Positions 7,603 to 15,234 of a stretch of 24,655 nt of DNA are shown here, piece after piece (position 1 is the stretch's first letter; each line of letters starts with the position of its first letter). The stretch is from a virus. The notes under the pieces are model-generated. The model worked only from the letters and a program-made list of their open reading frames with translations, made no database searches and had not been told where the DNA came from. The stretch is taken from positions 1 through 24,655 of IMG/VR virus record IMGVR_UViG_3300046009_012030. The stretch is one strand, 5' to 3'. The position numbers and the translations under genes were made by a program.

Positions 7603-9845
7603 TAAATAGCAAGAGCGGTCATACCGAGGACCATGCCACCAGCGGCCATGCCTGAGCCCATCATGGAGTTTTGGGAAGCGCCTGCGGTGGCGGCCCCTTG
7701 GATTTGCGCTCCGCGCAGAGCGGCTTGGTTGTTTTGGAAGCTGTTGTAGATCGACGCCTGCATGTTGGTGTTGGTGTTGAAGAGGTCGCTGCCGTAGTTC
7801 ATGGTCTGGCCGTAGGCTGTGCCGATCATGTTGGCGGCGTTGCCTTGGCTGGCTATGGGAATGTTGGATCCGAGGGCGCGTTGGTAGGGGTCGAGGGCGA
7901 CATTGGCCTGGGCGAGGCCGAGATTGTTGGCGTATTGGTTTTGGGCGATGCCTGCCTGCTGGCCGTAGAGGGAGCCGAGCATGCTTTGCTGGCCCGAAAA
8001 TTGGTTGAAATTCTGGCTGGCGACGCCTTGCAGGAAATTTTGGTTGGCGTAGTTCGCGTTGTAGTTTGCCGATTGGTTCGCCTGCTGGGCGGCGAGGTTT
8101 TGGCTGCTGTTGTATTGGGCGGCGCGGAGGTTGGCGTCTTGGTTTGAGAGAGCGGCCTGTTGGGCGTAACCTGCATCGGTTATGGCGCGTTGCTGCGCGG
8201 CGTCGTAGGACGCGCCAATGGCGGCTTGTTGCAGGCGGGCCTGCTCGGCGGCTTGGGAGAGCCCGGCTTGCTGGTTTGCCAAGGAGGCTTGAAGCCCGCC
8301 CTGCTGCGCAAATTCAAGGGCTCGGGCGTTGGCGGCTTGGTTGGCTTGCTGTGCCTGGAGACCGGCAGATTGGTTGGCGAGGCGGCTTTGCTGTAAGAGC
8401 TGGGCGTTTGTTTGGCCGAGATTAAGACCGGCGGATTGGTTTGCCAGGGCGGCTCGAAGTGAGGCGTCTTGATTTGCCAGGGCTGCGGCTTGGGAAAATT
8501 GAGCGTCCTGACTTGCGCTTTGGAAACCCAAACTTTGGTTGGAAAGACCGGCCTGTTGTGCGTAACCGGCCTCGGCGAGCACTCGCTGCTGCTCGTTTTG
8601 GTTGGTGGTAAGGTTGGCCTGCTGCTGGAGCTGGGCTTGCTGGAGGGCGCGATTTGCGGCGACGGATTGGTTGGCGAGCCCTGCTTGGAGGGAGCGGCCG
8701 ACATTGCTTTCTTGGCGGCCCATGTAGGCTTGGTTGGCGGCTTGCTGGACGGCGGTGCCTTGGTTCAGCACATTGCCAGCAAAAGCTCTGCGTTCGTTTT
8801 CCCTGGCAGTGCCGAAGCGGTCACGGTTGAGAAGCTCGGCGGCCATCGCGGATTGGCCGAGGCCAAGGCCACGGGCAGAGGATGCGGCGCGGGAGGATTG
8901 GATGGCGTCGCGGCTTTGCTCGGCGGAGAGGGACCGGCCGAGGGCGAGGTCGTTGCTGGCTTGATCGCGGAGTTGCCCGTAGAGGCCATTGCCTCGGGCT
9001 TCGTCCATCAGGCCACGCTCGGCGGCGCTGGCGCGGATGTCGCGGGATGTGACATCCTGCGTGCGGCGGATGCGGGCGGCTTGCATGGGGTCCACCGAGG
9101 ATACCTGTGTGCCTCCAACACGCTCGATGCCTCCGGTGCTGGCGGCGTTTATTTGCTGGGCGTTGACATCGGCCACGGCCCCCGCTTGAGCGGCGCGGAT
9201 GCGTTGGGCGCGGATTTGGTCAGGCGTGTAGCCTGCTGGGCCTTGGACATCGGCAACTTGGCCGAGGCGGGCGTAGTCCATCTGGCCCACATTAGCAACG
9301 CGAGAGCCGGTCACTTGGTCGGCGGCGACATTCTGGGAGGAAATCTGGTCGGGGCGGTAGAGCTGCCCCATAGCCATTTCGTTGAGCCGGGCTTGGGCGG
9401 GGTCGTTGTAGGCGGCTACGCGGTCGGCGACTTGGCCGACTTGGTTGTAGCTTTGGCCGAGCTGGGCGGCAGAGGTTCCGGCGGCGCGGATGTTTTGGTT
9501 GGCCGCTGCGGTGTAGGTGCTGTCTTCGAGCCTTTGGGCGATGTCGCCGGTGCTTTCGAGGGCTTGGTCGCTGAGGCGGCCTGCGGCGTCTACGGTAGCA
9601 TTGGCTTGGTCCTGTGCAATCTGGCCGCTGGCTGTTCGGATAGCGGCAAGCTCTTTGTCAAACCCTCGCGTGCGGGGGGCTTGCCTGGGATTTACTGACA
9701 TGCCGGTGGCAAGCGGGTTATTGGACATTCCTCCGCCGGACATGGCTGCACTCATTGCGGGGGCTGCGCTCATCGCGCCACCGCCGCCGCCTCCTCCGCC
9801 GGACATTCCCCCTCCTCCGCCGCTGTTGCTCATGTTCATTGCCAT
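7602..9845 (-). CDS. Large Ala/Gln/Asn-repeat protein, probable internal virion (ejection) protein
   Basis: A 747-residue low-complexity protein. The first about 40 residues are Gly, Met and Ser (poly-Gly runs). Residues about 60-360 are helical and rich in Ala, Gln and Asp. From about residue 380 to 640 a short unit is repeated many times, with core (L/S)(A/S)NQ(S/D)A(G/S)L and Q-rich spacers (QQANQ, YAQQA). The C-terminus ends in a Gly/Met-rich hydrophobic segment, GMAAGGMVLGMTALAI, able to insert in a membrane. I infer a protein stored in the capsid or tail and released during DNA entry; such proteins often lie beside long ejection proteins. There is no enzyme motif. Its TAA overlaps the next ATG by one base (TAATG). 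Confidence 0.6.
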   Translation of the reverse strand: MAMNMSNSGGGGGMSGGGGGGGGAMSAAPAMSAAMSGGGMSNNPLATGMSVNPRQAPRTRGFDKELAAIRTASGQIAQDQANATVDAAGRLSDQALESTGDIAQRLEDSTYTAAANQNIRAAGTSAAQLGQSYNQVGQVADRVAAYNDPAQARLNEMAMGQLYRPDQISSQNVAADQVTGSRVANVGQMDYARLGQVADVQGPAGYTPDQIRAQRIRAAQAGAVADVNAQQINAASTGGIERVGGTQVSSVDPMQAARIRRTQDVTSRDIRASAAERGLMDEARGNGLYGQLRDQASNDLALGRSLSAEQSRDAIQSSRAASSARGLGLGQSAMAAELLNRDRFGTARENERRAFAGNVLNQGTAVQQAANQAYMGRQESNVGRSLQAGLANQSVAANRALQQAQLQQQANLTTNQNEQQRVLAEAGYAQQAGLSNQSLGFQSASQDAQFSQAAALANQDASLRAALANQSAGLNLGQTNAQLLQQSRLANQSAGLQAQQANQAANARALEFAQQGGLQASLANQQAGLSQAAEQARLQQAAIGASYDAAQQRAITDAGYAQQAALSNQDANLRAAQYNSSQNLAAQQANQSANYNANYANQNFLQGVASQNFNQFSGQQSMLGSLYGQQAGIAQNQYANNLGLAQANVALDPYQRALGSNIPIASQGNAANMIGTAYGQTMNYGSDLFNTNTNMQASIYNSFQNNQAALRGAQIQGAATAGASQNSMMGSGMAAGGMVLGMTALAI

Positions 9846-9849
9846 AGGG

Positions 9850-10248
9850 TTAGTCCTTTTCTAAAAAGTGTTTGGCGTTTTCTGCGCCGTAGTTGAGGGT
9901 GATCTCTTCGCCTGCGGCGATGTCGCGCAGGGCGTAGTGCCGCATGAGTTCGTTTACTTGGTCGATCTCGTGGGAGGCGTTGGGGGTGTCGTGGTGGTTG
10001 TAGAGGGGGGCTAGGCCGAAGCCGAGGATGCTGTTAGAGTCGTCGAGGTAGTAGCTGTAGGTCTCGCAGGCGGGGGCTTTGGCGAGTTGCTTCTTGGGCA
10101 CGGTGGCGTAGGGGGCCTCCTCGAGCACTTCGTGCTTGGCGATGGGAGCCGTGGCGAAGACGCCCCACCGGTGCAAGGGGGAGCGGCGCACAGCGAGCTT
10201 GGTCGCGTGGTAGGGCTCGGGACGGAGCATGGTGGGGGCGGTGGTCAT
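9850..10248 (-). CDS. SET-domain protein (putative protein lysine methyltransferase)
   Basis: A 132-residue stand-alone SET domain. It has HRWGVFATAPI (26-36), like the RGWGV.A motif that contacts S-adenosylmethionine; a pseudoknot-type motif YNHHDTPNA (83-91) in the place of NHS..PN; and ALRDIAAGEEITLNYG (106-121), like the final GEE(I/L)...Y segment with the catalytic Tyr (Y120). Length is near that of the small viral SET enzyme vSET of chlorella viruses (119 residues). Pre-SET and Cys-rich post-SET regions are absent. It is ATGA-coupled to the S74 fibre and 4 bases before the 747-residue virion protein, so a virion or host protein substrate is plausible but unknown. Confidence 0.82.
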   Translation of the reverse strand: MTTAPTMLRPEPYHATKLAVRRSPLHRWGVFATAPIAKHEVLEEAPYATVPKKQLAKAPACETYSYYLDDSNSILGFGLAPLYNHHDTPNASHEIDQVNELMRHYALRDIAAGEEITLNYGAENAKHFLEKD

Positions 10249-11594
10249 TTGGCTTCGAGGGCTTCGACGCGGGCGGCGAGTTCTTGGACGGCTTTAACTA
10301 ATACAGCAACTAAATGCCCCTCCTTTAAACCTAATCTTTCAACTTCCTGTTCTATGCCATTTTCAGATATTACTTTATTGTATGATATAACAGCATCAGG
10401 TATTTCTTTAACGAGGTCCTGAGCGATAAACCCTAAATTTCCTTTGGGGCCTGTTTTAAAATCAAAATGCACAGGTTTCAAAGATTTTACTTTCTCCAAA
10501 CCATGCTTGAAATTATAGTTAATGTTTTCTTTTTCCTCTAAATCAGAGGTTTGAAATAAACCTGTCGCGGAGCATGTTCCAGAAAAAACAGCATTGCCAT
10601 CACCATTTATGTTGAGCCGACTTACAAAGTTACCGTTGGTTGACCTTGTTTGAATTTGAAAATTTCCTACAGGGCGCTGCGCAAAGTCTGTAGTTATTGT
10701 ATTAACTACCACAGCGGCTTGTTGCTCCCAAGCCCCAAACGAATAACCATTAAATGAAATAATTCCTAAATTAGCGCCTGAGTTAGCAACATTAGCGGGA
10801 TTGGAGACTGTCCCAATTCCTTTTCTAAACTGCAAAACCCCACAATTTGAATCAGAACTAAATCTCTCAGAGATTAAATCTTGGCCTTTTATATTACCGC
10901 TCGTATCCCTCGCCACGATTGTATTTGCTGTGTTTTCAGCGGTAGCCGTGGTGCGGGTGTTGTTAAGGGTGCCAGTCGTAATTGCCGAGGCGTCGTGATT
11001 GTGCGAGGTCGGTGTTCTGGCATCGGACAGGCGGGAATCGGTTGTAATGACTGCCGTTCCCGTGATGGCACTTGGCGCGATACCCGTTGCAGGCGCGTAA
11101 CTTCCAGACGCTTGCTTGCCTGCCAACAGAGTGTTCATCTCGGACTCTGTGTAATAGCGGTCGTCGTGCGTGTGCGCGTCCGGCGTGGCGGTGACGGTGA
11201 TATTGGCCGACCCATTAAACGAGACCCCATTGATGGTGCGGGCCGTTTGCAGGGTTGTCGCTGTGGCAGCGTTGCCGGAGCAGGACGCCGCTGTAGTCGC
11301 TGTGGCAGCGTTGCCGGACAAGTTGGCCGTGATTGTGCCTGCGGAGAAATTGCCGCTTCCATCCCGAGCCACGATAGCGTTAGCCGTGCTGGTATTGGTT
11401 GCGGTAGTGGCGCTGTTGGCGACTTTCCCCGGCGTGGCGATCTGCGCGAGTTTCGTGTCGGCGATAGCGGCGCTGGCAGAAATGTCGGCATTCACAATTT
11501 CTGTGACACTTGCCGCATCCACCAGTTCGTGGATTTTGGCCGGGGTAACGAGTTCGCCGCTGGTGAAGGTTTTGCCTTTGGTGAGAGTTGCCAT
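10245..11594 (-). CDS. Tail fibre with C-terminal self-cleaving chaperone (peptidase S74)
   Basis: A 449-residue fibre. The N-terminal half carries typical fibre segments: ISASAAIADTKLAQI (39-53), repeated SGNAATATT, DAHTHDDRYYTESEM (139-153) and SHNHDASAITTGTL (197-210), where paired His residues could bind metal ions along a trimeric shaft. Residues 350-440 are an intramolecular chaperone: S350-D351-L-E-E-K355, then PVHFDFK, GNLGFIAQDL and GLKEGHLVAVLVKAVQEL. In the family the Ser and a Lys five residues on cause self-cleavage after trimer folding, so about 100 residues should be lost from the mature fibre. The part from about residue 226 on is AT-rich compared with residues 1-225. Coupled by ATGA to the SET-domain gene. 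Confidence 0.88.
   Translation of the reverse strand: MATLTKGKTFTSGELVTPAKIHELVDAASVTEIVNADISASAAIADTKLAQIATPGKVANSATTATNTSTANAIVARDGSGNFSAGTITANLSGNAATATTAASCSGNAATATTLQTARTINGVSFNGSANITVTATPDAHTHDDRYYTESEMNTLLAGKQASGSYAPATGIAPSAITGTAVITTDSRLSDARTPTSHNHDASAITTGTLNNTRTTATAENTANTIVARDTSGNIKGQDLISERFSSDSNCGVLQFRKGIGTVSNPANVANSGANLGIISFNGYSFGAWEQQAAVVVNTITTDFAQRPVGNFQIQTRSTNGNFVSRLNINGDGNAVFSGTCSATGLFQTSDLEEKENINYNFKHGLEKVKSLKPVHFDFKTGPKGNLGFIAQDLVKEIPDAVISYNKVISENGIEQEVERLGLKEGHLVAVLVKAVQELAARVEALEAK
11257..11318 (-). repeat. Two 23-bp direct repeats inside the fibre gene
   Basis: The same 23 bases occur at 11257-11279 and 11296-11318, 39 bases (13 codons) apart. They code for the doubled SGNAATATT segment of the fibre shaft. 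The distance is a multiple of three, so loss or gain would keep the frame. Confidence 0.85.
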
Positions 11595-11604
11595 GGGTGG
11601 GAGA

Positions 11605-11633
11605 GTTTTAAGTTTTAAGAATTAAGTTTTAAG
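11605..11633 (-). repeat. CTTAAAA heptamer repeat, copy 1
   Basis: Four heptamers (CTTAAAA, CTTAATT, CTTAAAA, CTTAAAA) and a final C on the minus strand. It is identical to copy 2. It ends 10 bases upstream of the ATG of the S74 fibre gene at 11594, with a CTCTCCCACCC-type spacer and no Shine-Dalgarno sequence. Confidence 0.9.
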
Positions 11634-11660
11634 CCTCTGTGTTCTCTGTGTGCTCTGTGG
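11634..11660 (-). repeat. Nonamer repeat (CACAGAG core) beside heptamer repeat
   Basis: On the minus strand, three contiguous 9-base units share the core CACAGAG: CCACAGAGC, ACACAGAGA and ACACAGAGG. It fills the gap between the stop of the large tail gene (11661) and heptamer copy 1. Similar CACAGAG strings recur between genes in some bacterial genomes, from memory, so it may be a captured host-type intergenic repeat. Confidence 0.7.
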
Positions 11661-13562
11661 TTAATTCAAAGTTCGGGTTTCGGTGGGGTCGAGGGCGGAG
11701 CGGGTAGCTTCGGCGCTGATCTGGCGGAGGATGGGTCTGCCGGAGGTGGTGCGGAAGCGGAGGTCGAGGCCGGTCGCTTTGCAGCGCAGGGGGGCTTTAA
11801 GCGTGTAGTCTTCCTCCTCCCCGGTGGTGTTCTCCAGGGCGGCGACTTGGAAGTCAGCGTCGTAGTCAGTAGTCACGGCATCTAGCGTGCAGGCGGAGGC
11901 GTCTGGCAGAAGCACGCTGGCTTTGGCTCGGGTGAGGCGCTTGGTATTGAGGCTCCCCCAGCCGTAGCGGCGGGTAATGAGTTCGGAGGGGATTTCGGTG
12001 TAGAGGTCTTGCGCGTTCGCGTAGGGCACTTCGTCGCCGTAGTCCAGCTCATCGAGCAGGAAGAGGGTTCCGGCGCGGCTCGCAGCAAAGAGGCGGCGTT
12101 GGCTGGAGTAGGTGGCGACCAGTAGCTCGTCGAGGTTGATTGCGTAGGTGTCGCGGCTTTCCCATTGCGAGTTCAGAGCGTTCCAGAGGAAAAGGGTGTT
12201 GTTGCTTGTGGTATTTTCGCCGATGGGCACAGCGAGGTAGTAGCGATTGTTCCACCACCGTCCTACGGCGAGGTGCGCGTAGTCGGTGTTGATTTCGTCG
12301 ATCTGGTCGGCGATGGGGTCGGAGAGGGGTTGGGTATTCGCCCTTAACTTGAGATCGAGCTGGGTATCGAGGCGATAAACTCCGGCGTCCGAGAGGAAGA
12401 AGACGAACTGCCCGGCAGTGACTACGCTGCGGCGGGCGACACAGCCGATCTCGTCGGTGAGGAGAGTTAGGCGGGAGACGGCGCTGTCCACCGTGAAGGT
12501 GTCGCCCGTCGCGTTGCTGGTGTCGGAGAGATTGGCGAGCCAGATGCTGTTCCGCATGAAGACGAGCGCCTGCCCCTCGACCCAAGGATGGATGGCGACG
12601 AGGTAGTCGTTGCTGCCCTGGTTGGCGCGGAAAGATTGGAAAAAAGGGTCGAAAAGATCAGGCTCAAGAACATCCGAGATCGCCACCGTGTCGCGGCCGT
12701 CGGGGATCCACAGGCGGTTGCCGATGTAGCTGGCCCAGCCGGTGGAGCGCAGGGTCTTGAATGTCACGCCCTCGGCAGGCACGCCCGAGGCGGCGCGTTG
12801 AAACTCCATTGTCGAGCCATCCCACCAGAGCGGGGCTTTGACGCGGCGGATTGCGATGTCGGCGGAGACATCCGGCGCAGTGCCAGCAGGCACGGCGACG
12901 GTGAAGGAATTTGTGGTAGCGGTGAGGATGTCGAACTCATGCCCTTGAAATGCCGCTTGGCTCCCCTCCTCGATCCGCACGCGCTGCCCGGCAGCGAGGC
13001 CATGGGCAGTGATATGGACGGTGGCCGTGGTGCCGGAGACTGCAATGCCGCTGGCGGTGGTGTATTTCCAATCCCAGCCAGGGAGCGTCATGTCGGCCTC
13101 GCGGAGGAGGTAGAAACGATTGAACGCTTGGATCGTCGAAACGCTGTCCGTGGGCTCGATGATCTCGTCGGACGCTGTGCCAGTGGCGGGATAGTTGATC
13201 TCCTCGATAGGCTCGTCTTGCCGGTAGAGAAATGCCGAGGTCGGCCCGCAGAGGACGATGTATTCATTTTCATCGTCGTAATTTGGCGAGCTGAAAACGC
13301 CCGAGGCGAAGATGCCGCCAGAGTAGATCGTGCGCACGCGGGCATTGGCATCCAGCACAAAGGGCATCACGAGAGGCTGCGTGCCTGCGGCGATGCCATC
13401 ACCCAGGCGTTTCGCGCCTTTGCGGGTCTGGGCGACGCCACGGTCCAAGCGCATGTTTTCGCAATACTGCACCATGCCCGGCTGGAGTTGCAGCGGGTTG
13501 AGGCGGGAGGCCATGCCGAGGAATCCGGCGTCGCCTTCTACGATTGTTTGATCATCGGGCAT
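11661..13562 (-). CDS. Large tail / nozzle-type structural protein (633 aa)
   Basis: A 633-residue protein. Its N-terminus (GFLGMASRLNPLQLQPGMVQ, then YCENMRLDRGVAQTRKGAKRL) is typical of large podovirus tail or DNA-stabilising proteins that line the lower tail. The bulk has repeating beta strands (for example RLWIPDGRDTVAISDVLEPD, LVFMRNSIWLANLSDT and RWWNNRYYLAVPIG) in the manner of a beta-propeller. Residues about 170-240 form an inserted small beta domain, with ATVHITAHGLAAGQRVRIEE and NSFTVAVPAGTAP, a module found in other virion proteins. The end (ATRSALDPTETRTLN) has no catalytic sign. Position before an S74 fibre supports a tail hub or nozzle role. Confidence 0.7.
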   Translation of the reverse strand: MPDDQTIVEGDAGFLGMASRLNPLQLQPGMVQYCENMRLDRGVAQTRKGAKRLGDGIAAGTQPLVMPFVLDANARVRTIYSGGIFASGVFSSPNYDDENEYIVLCGPTSAFLYRQDEPIEEINYPATGTASDEIIEPTDSVSTIQAFNRFYLLREADMTLPGWDWKYTTASGIAVSGTTATVHITAHGLAAGQRVRIEEGSQAAFQGHEFDILTATTNSFTVAVPAGTAPDVSADIAIRRVKAPLWWDGSTMEFQRAASGVPAEGVTFKTLRSTGWASYIGNRLWIPDGRDTVAISDVLEPDLFDPFFQSFRANQGSNDYLVAIHPWVEGQALVFMRNSIWLANLSDTSNATGDTFTVDSAVSRLTLLTDEIGCVARRSVVTAGQFVFFLSDAGVYRLDTQLDLKLRANTQPLSDPIADQIDEINTDYAHLAVGRWWNNRYYLAVPIGENTTSNNTLFLWNALNSQWESRDTYAINLDELLVATYSSQRRLFAASRAGTLFLLDELDYGDEVPYANAQDLYTEIPSELITRRYGWGSLNTKRLTRAKASVLLPDASACTLDAVTTDYDADFQVAALENTTGEEEDYTLKAPLRCKATGLDLRFRTTSGRPILRQISAEATRSALDPTETRTLN

Positions 13563-13985
13563 CTACCTTCTATTCTGCGGGGGCTTGTCAAGGAGGCTGC
13601 GGATGGCCGGGGTGCTCAGGCGGCGGCGGTTGTTTGAGCTGAAAAGGTCGCGGATGCCGGAGGCGGTTTTGTGCGGGTGGGCGAGGATTTTCTCGCGGAC
13701 TTTTGGCAATAGGTCGGCGGGGATGCCGGGGATGGAGTCTGCTGCGGCGGGGGAGGTTTTGGTGCCAGCCGTGCGTTGGCGGTAGCCGGTTTGGTAGAGA
13801 AGTTGGCGGCTGCCGGGTTGCCAGTGTGGGAAGTTCTGCTTCTCGACTTGGCCGTCGCGGATGGCGGCGGCGAGGATTTTGGGGACTTCGGAGATTTCGC
13901 AATCGAGGTCGGCGGCGATTTCGTCGGGGGTGCTCCAGCCTTCGGGGAGACTGTTGGTGCGCTTGGCGAGGTGTTTCCAGGTCAT
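13563..13985 (-). CDS. Putative winged-helix protein paired with the phosphoesterase
   Basis: A 140-residue basic protein, ATGA-coupled to the phosphoesterase (13982-13985). Residues about 12-66 (LPEGWSTPDEIAADLDC, then VPKILAAAIRDGQVEKQ and GSRQLLYQTGYRQR) have the order of a helix-turn-helix with wing: EIA..L.C....V...L..AI..G.V. A second similar half, around 95-135 (VREKILAHPHKTASGIRDLF, then TPAIRSLLDKP), could be another small DNA- or protein-binding helical unit. Its role is unknown. The next gene begins on the base right after its TAG, with AAGG 7-10 bases upstream of that ATG, one of the few Shine-Dalgarno-like sites here. Confidence 0.55.
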   Translation of the reverse strand: MTWKHLAKRTNSLPEGWSTPDEIAADLDCEISEVPKILAAAIRDGQVEKQNFPHWQPGSRQLLYQTGYRQRTAGTKTSPAAADSIPGIPADLLPKVREKILAHPHKTASGIRDLFSSNNRRRLSTPAIRSLLDKPPQNRR

Positions 13986-14989
13986 AGGTAGATGGGAGAG
14001 GTCATGGTCCTGCCGCGCTTCTTATCGAGGAGGAAATAGGTCTGCGTGGGGGGCTCGAAGCTGGCTTTGATCGAGAGGGCGTAGGCGTTGTAGCCGATGA
14101 GGCTGCCGTTGCAGAGCCAGTGCCGGTTCTGCTGGTATTGGTGCCAGTGCCCGAAAAGATCAAGGTCGGCTCGGTTGGGTGACTTATTCCATGAGGCGAT
14201 GGCCTTTTCTGTCGGGATGGTAAGGCCCCCGATGCCGCCTTGAAATTTCAGCCCGTCGCCGTGGTGGAAGCGCAGGCGGCGGTCGAAGACCGTCATGAAA
14301 TTGAAATAGCTGTCGGCGATCTGAAATTCGATTTGCTGGTCGTCGGCGAAGCGGCCTTCGAGGATGCGGTAGAGAAGCCATTCGTAGCTGTGGGCGGCTC
14401 CGGTGGCGTGGCGGGGCTTTTGCGTGGTGCGTCCGTGGTTGCCGTAGCTGGTGGGAATGAGGATGCGCTTGAAGTGAGGCTTGAGCGTGGCGAGGCCGTC
14501 GGCGAGCCGGTCTTGCAGCCAGAGGATGACTTGCGTGGGGGTTTTGGAATTACTCTCGGCGAGTTCTTCGTGGATCATGCCGGTCATGAGGTCGCCGCCG
14601 AGCCAGAGGATGAGGTCGTCGATCTTGGCCCCGTGGCGCTCGATCTCGGTGAGGCGGGCGATGGTGGAGAAAAATTTCTCGATGCGGGTCTTGGCGATGG
14701 GGAGCCGGTATTCGTTGAGGCCATTCACGCTGGCGGATTCGACCGTTTCCTCGACATGCCAATCGCTGGCGAGCGCGATGGCGACGGCTTCGGCTTTGTC
14801 GCTCATCGAGACGGAGAGCGGATGCGGGCGGATGCGGGTCTTGCCGAGCGAGAGCGCGATGCCGAGTTGCTTTTCCAGCGATTCGACGCTGGCTTGGTAT
14901 TGCGCGAGCTTGGCTTTGAGGCTGTCCACCTCGGTCTTGTGGGCTTTGTCCGCTTGCTCGCGGGCGATGCTGCTCCAGGATGTTTTCAT
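13982..14989 (-). CDS. Calcineurin-like metallophosphoesterase
   Basis: A 335-residue protein begun at ATG 14989 (MKTSWSSIAREQADKA); the frame upstream to 15121 is shadow sequence. Motifs of the calcineurin-like phosphoesterase fold appear in order: SDWH (75-78), GGD (131-133), YGNHGR (182-187), FHHGDG (241-246) and GHWH (280-283). These supply the two-metal site. A helical coiled segment (about residues 10-45) precedes the catalytic domain. Substrate is unknown; relatives include nucleases of the Mre11/SbcD group and other phosphodiesterases. It is coupled by ATGA to a winged-helix-like gene downstream, and the pair sits between lysis and tail genes. Confidence 0.85.
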   Translation of the reverse strand: MKTSWSSIAREQADKAHKTEVDSLKAKLAQYQASVESLEKQLGIALSLGKTRIRPHPLSVSMSDKAEAVAIALASDWHVEETVESASVNGLNEYRLPIAKTRIEKFFSTIARLTEIERHGAKIDDLILWLGGDLMTGMIHEELAESNSKTPTQVILWLQDRLADGLATLKPHFKRILIPTSYGNHGRTTQKPRHATGAAHSYEWLLYRILEGRFADDQQIEFQIADSYFNFMTVFDRRLRFHHGDGLKFQGGIGGLTIPTEKAIASWNKSPNRADLDLFGHWHQYQQNRHWLCNGSLIGYNAYALSIKASFEPPTQTYFLLDKKRGRTMTSPIYL

Positions 14990-15234
14990 TCTTCGTCCTC
15001 CTCGTCTTCGTCTGGCTCGTAGGGCCAGAGCATGTCTTCGGCTTCGCGGCAAAGAGATTTTGCTGCGTAGTCGTTGCCATACTTTATGTCCATGTAGTAG
15101 GTCGTGCCTTCGTCCTCCCAACTCACCACGGCAATGCCGACATCGAAATGCTCGGCAAGCAAGGAGCGCACCTGGAGCATGATGGCCTCGCGGTCTTTGG
15201 GTGGGGAGGCTTTGGGTTTGCGAATGCGGCTCAT
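14986..15234 (-). CDS. Small acidic-tailed protein (82 aa)
   Basis: Starting at ATG 15234 (MSRIRKPKASPPKDREAIML) gives an ATGA overlap with the endolysin. The protein has a basic start, a central alpha/beta core (VGIAVVSWEDEGTTYYMDIKYG) and an acidic end rich in Asp and Glu (DEDEEDEE). I do not recognise it. The purine-rich codons of the acidic tail provide a GAGGA Shine-Dalgarno-like sequence for the metallophosphoesterase that starts 4 bases before its stop. A regulatory or DNA-mimic role is possible from the acidic tail, but this is speculation. Confidence 0.55.
   Translation of the reverse strand: MSRIRKPKASPPKDREAIMLQVRSLLAEHFDVGIAVVSWEDEGTTYYMDIKYGNDYAAKSLCREAEDMLWPYEPDEDEEDEE

Noticed and set aside
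8469-9698. A 409-codon plus-strand frame opposite the Ala/Gln/Asn-repeat gene
   Set aside because: It mirrors repeated GCC/CAG-type codons of the minus-strand protein and has no domain or start context of its own.
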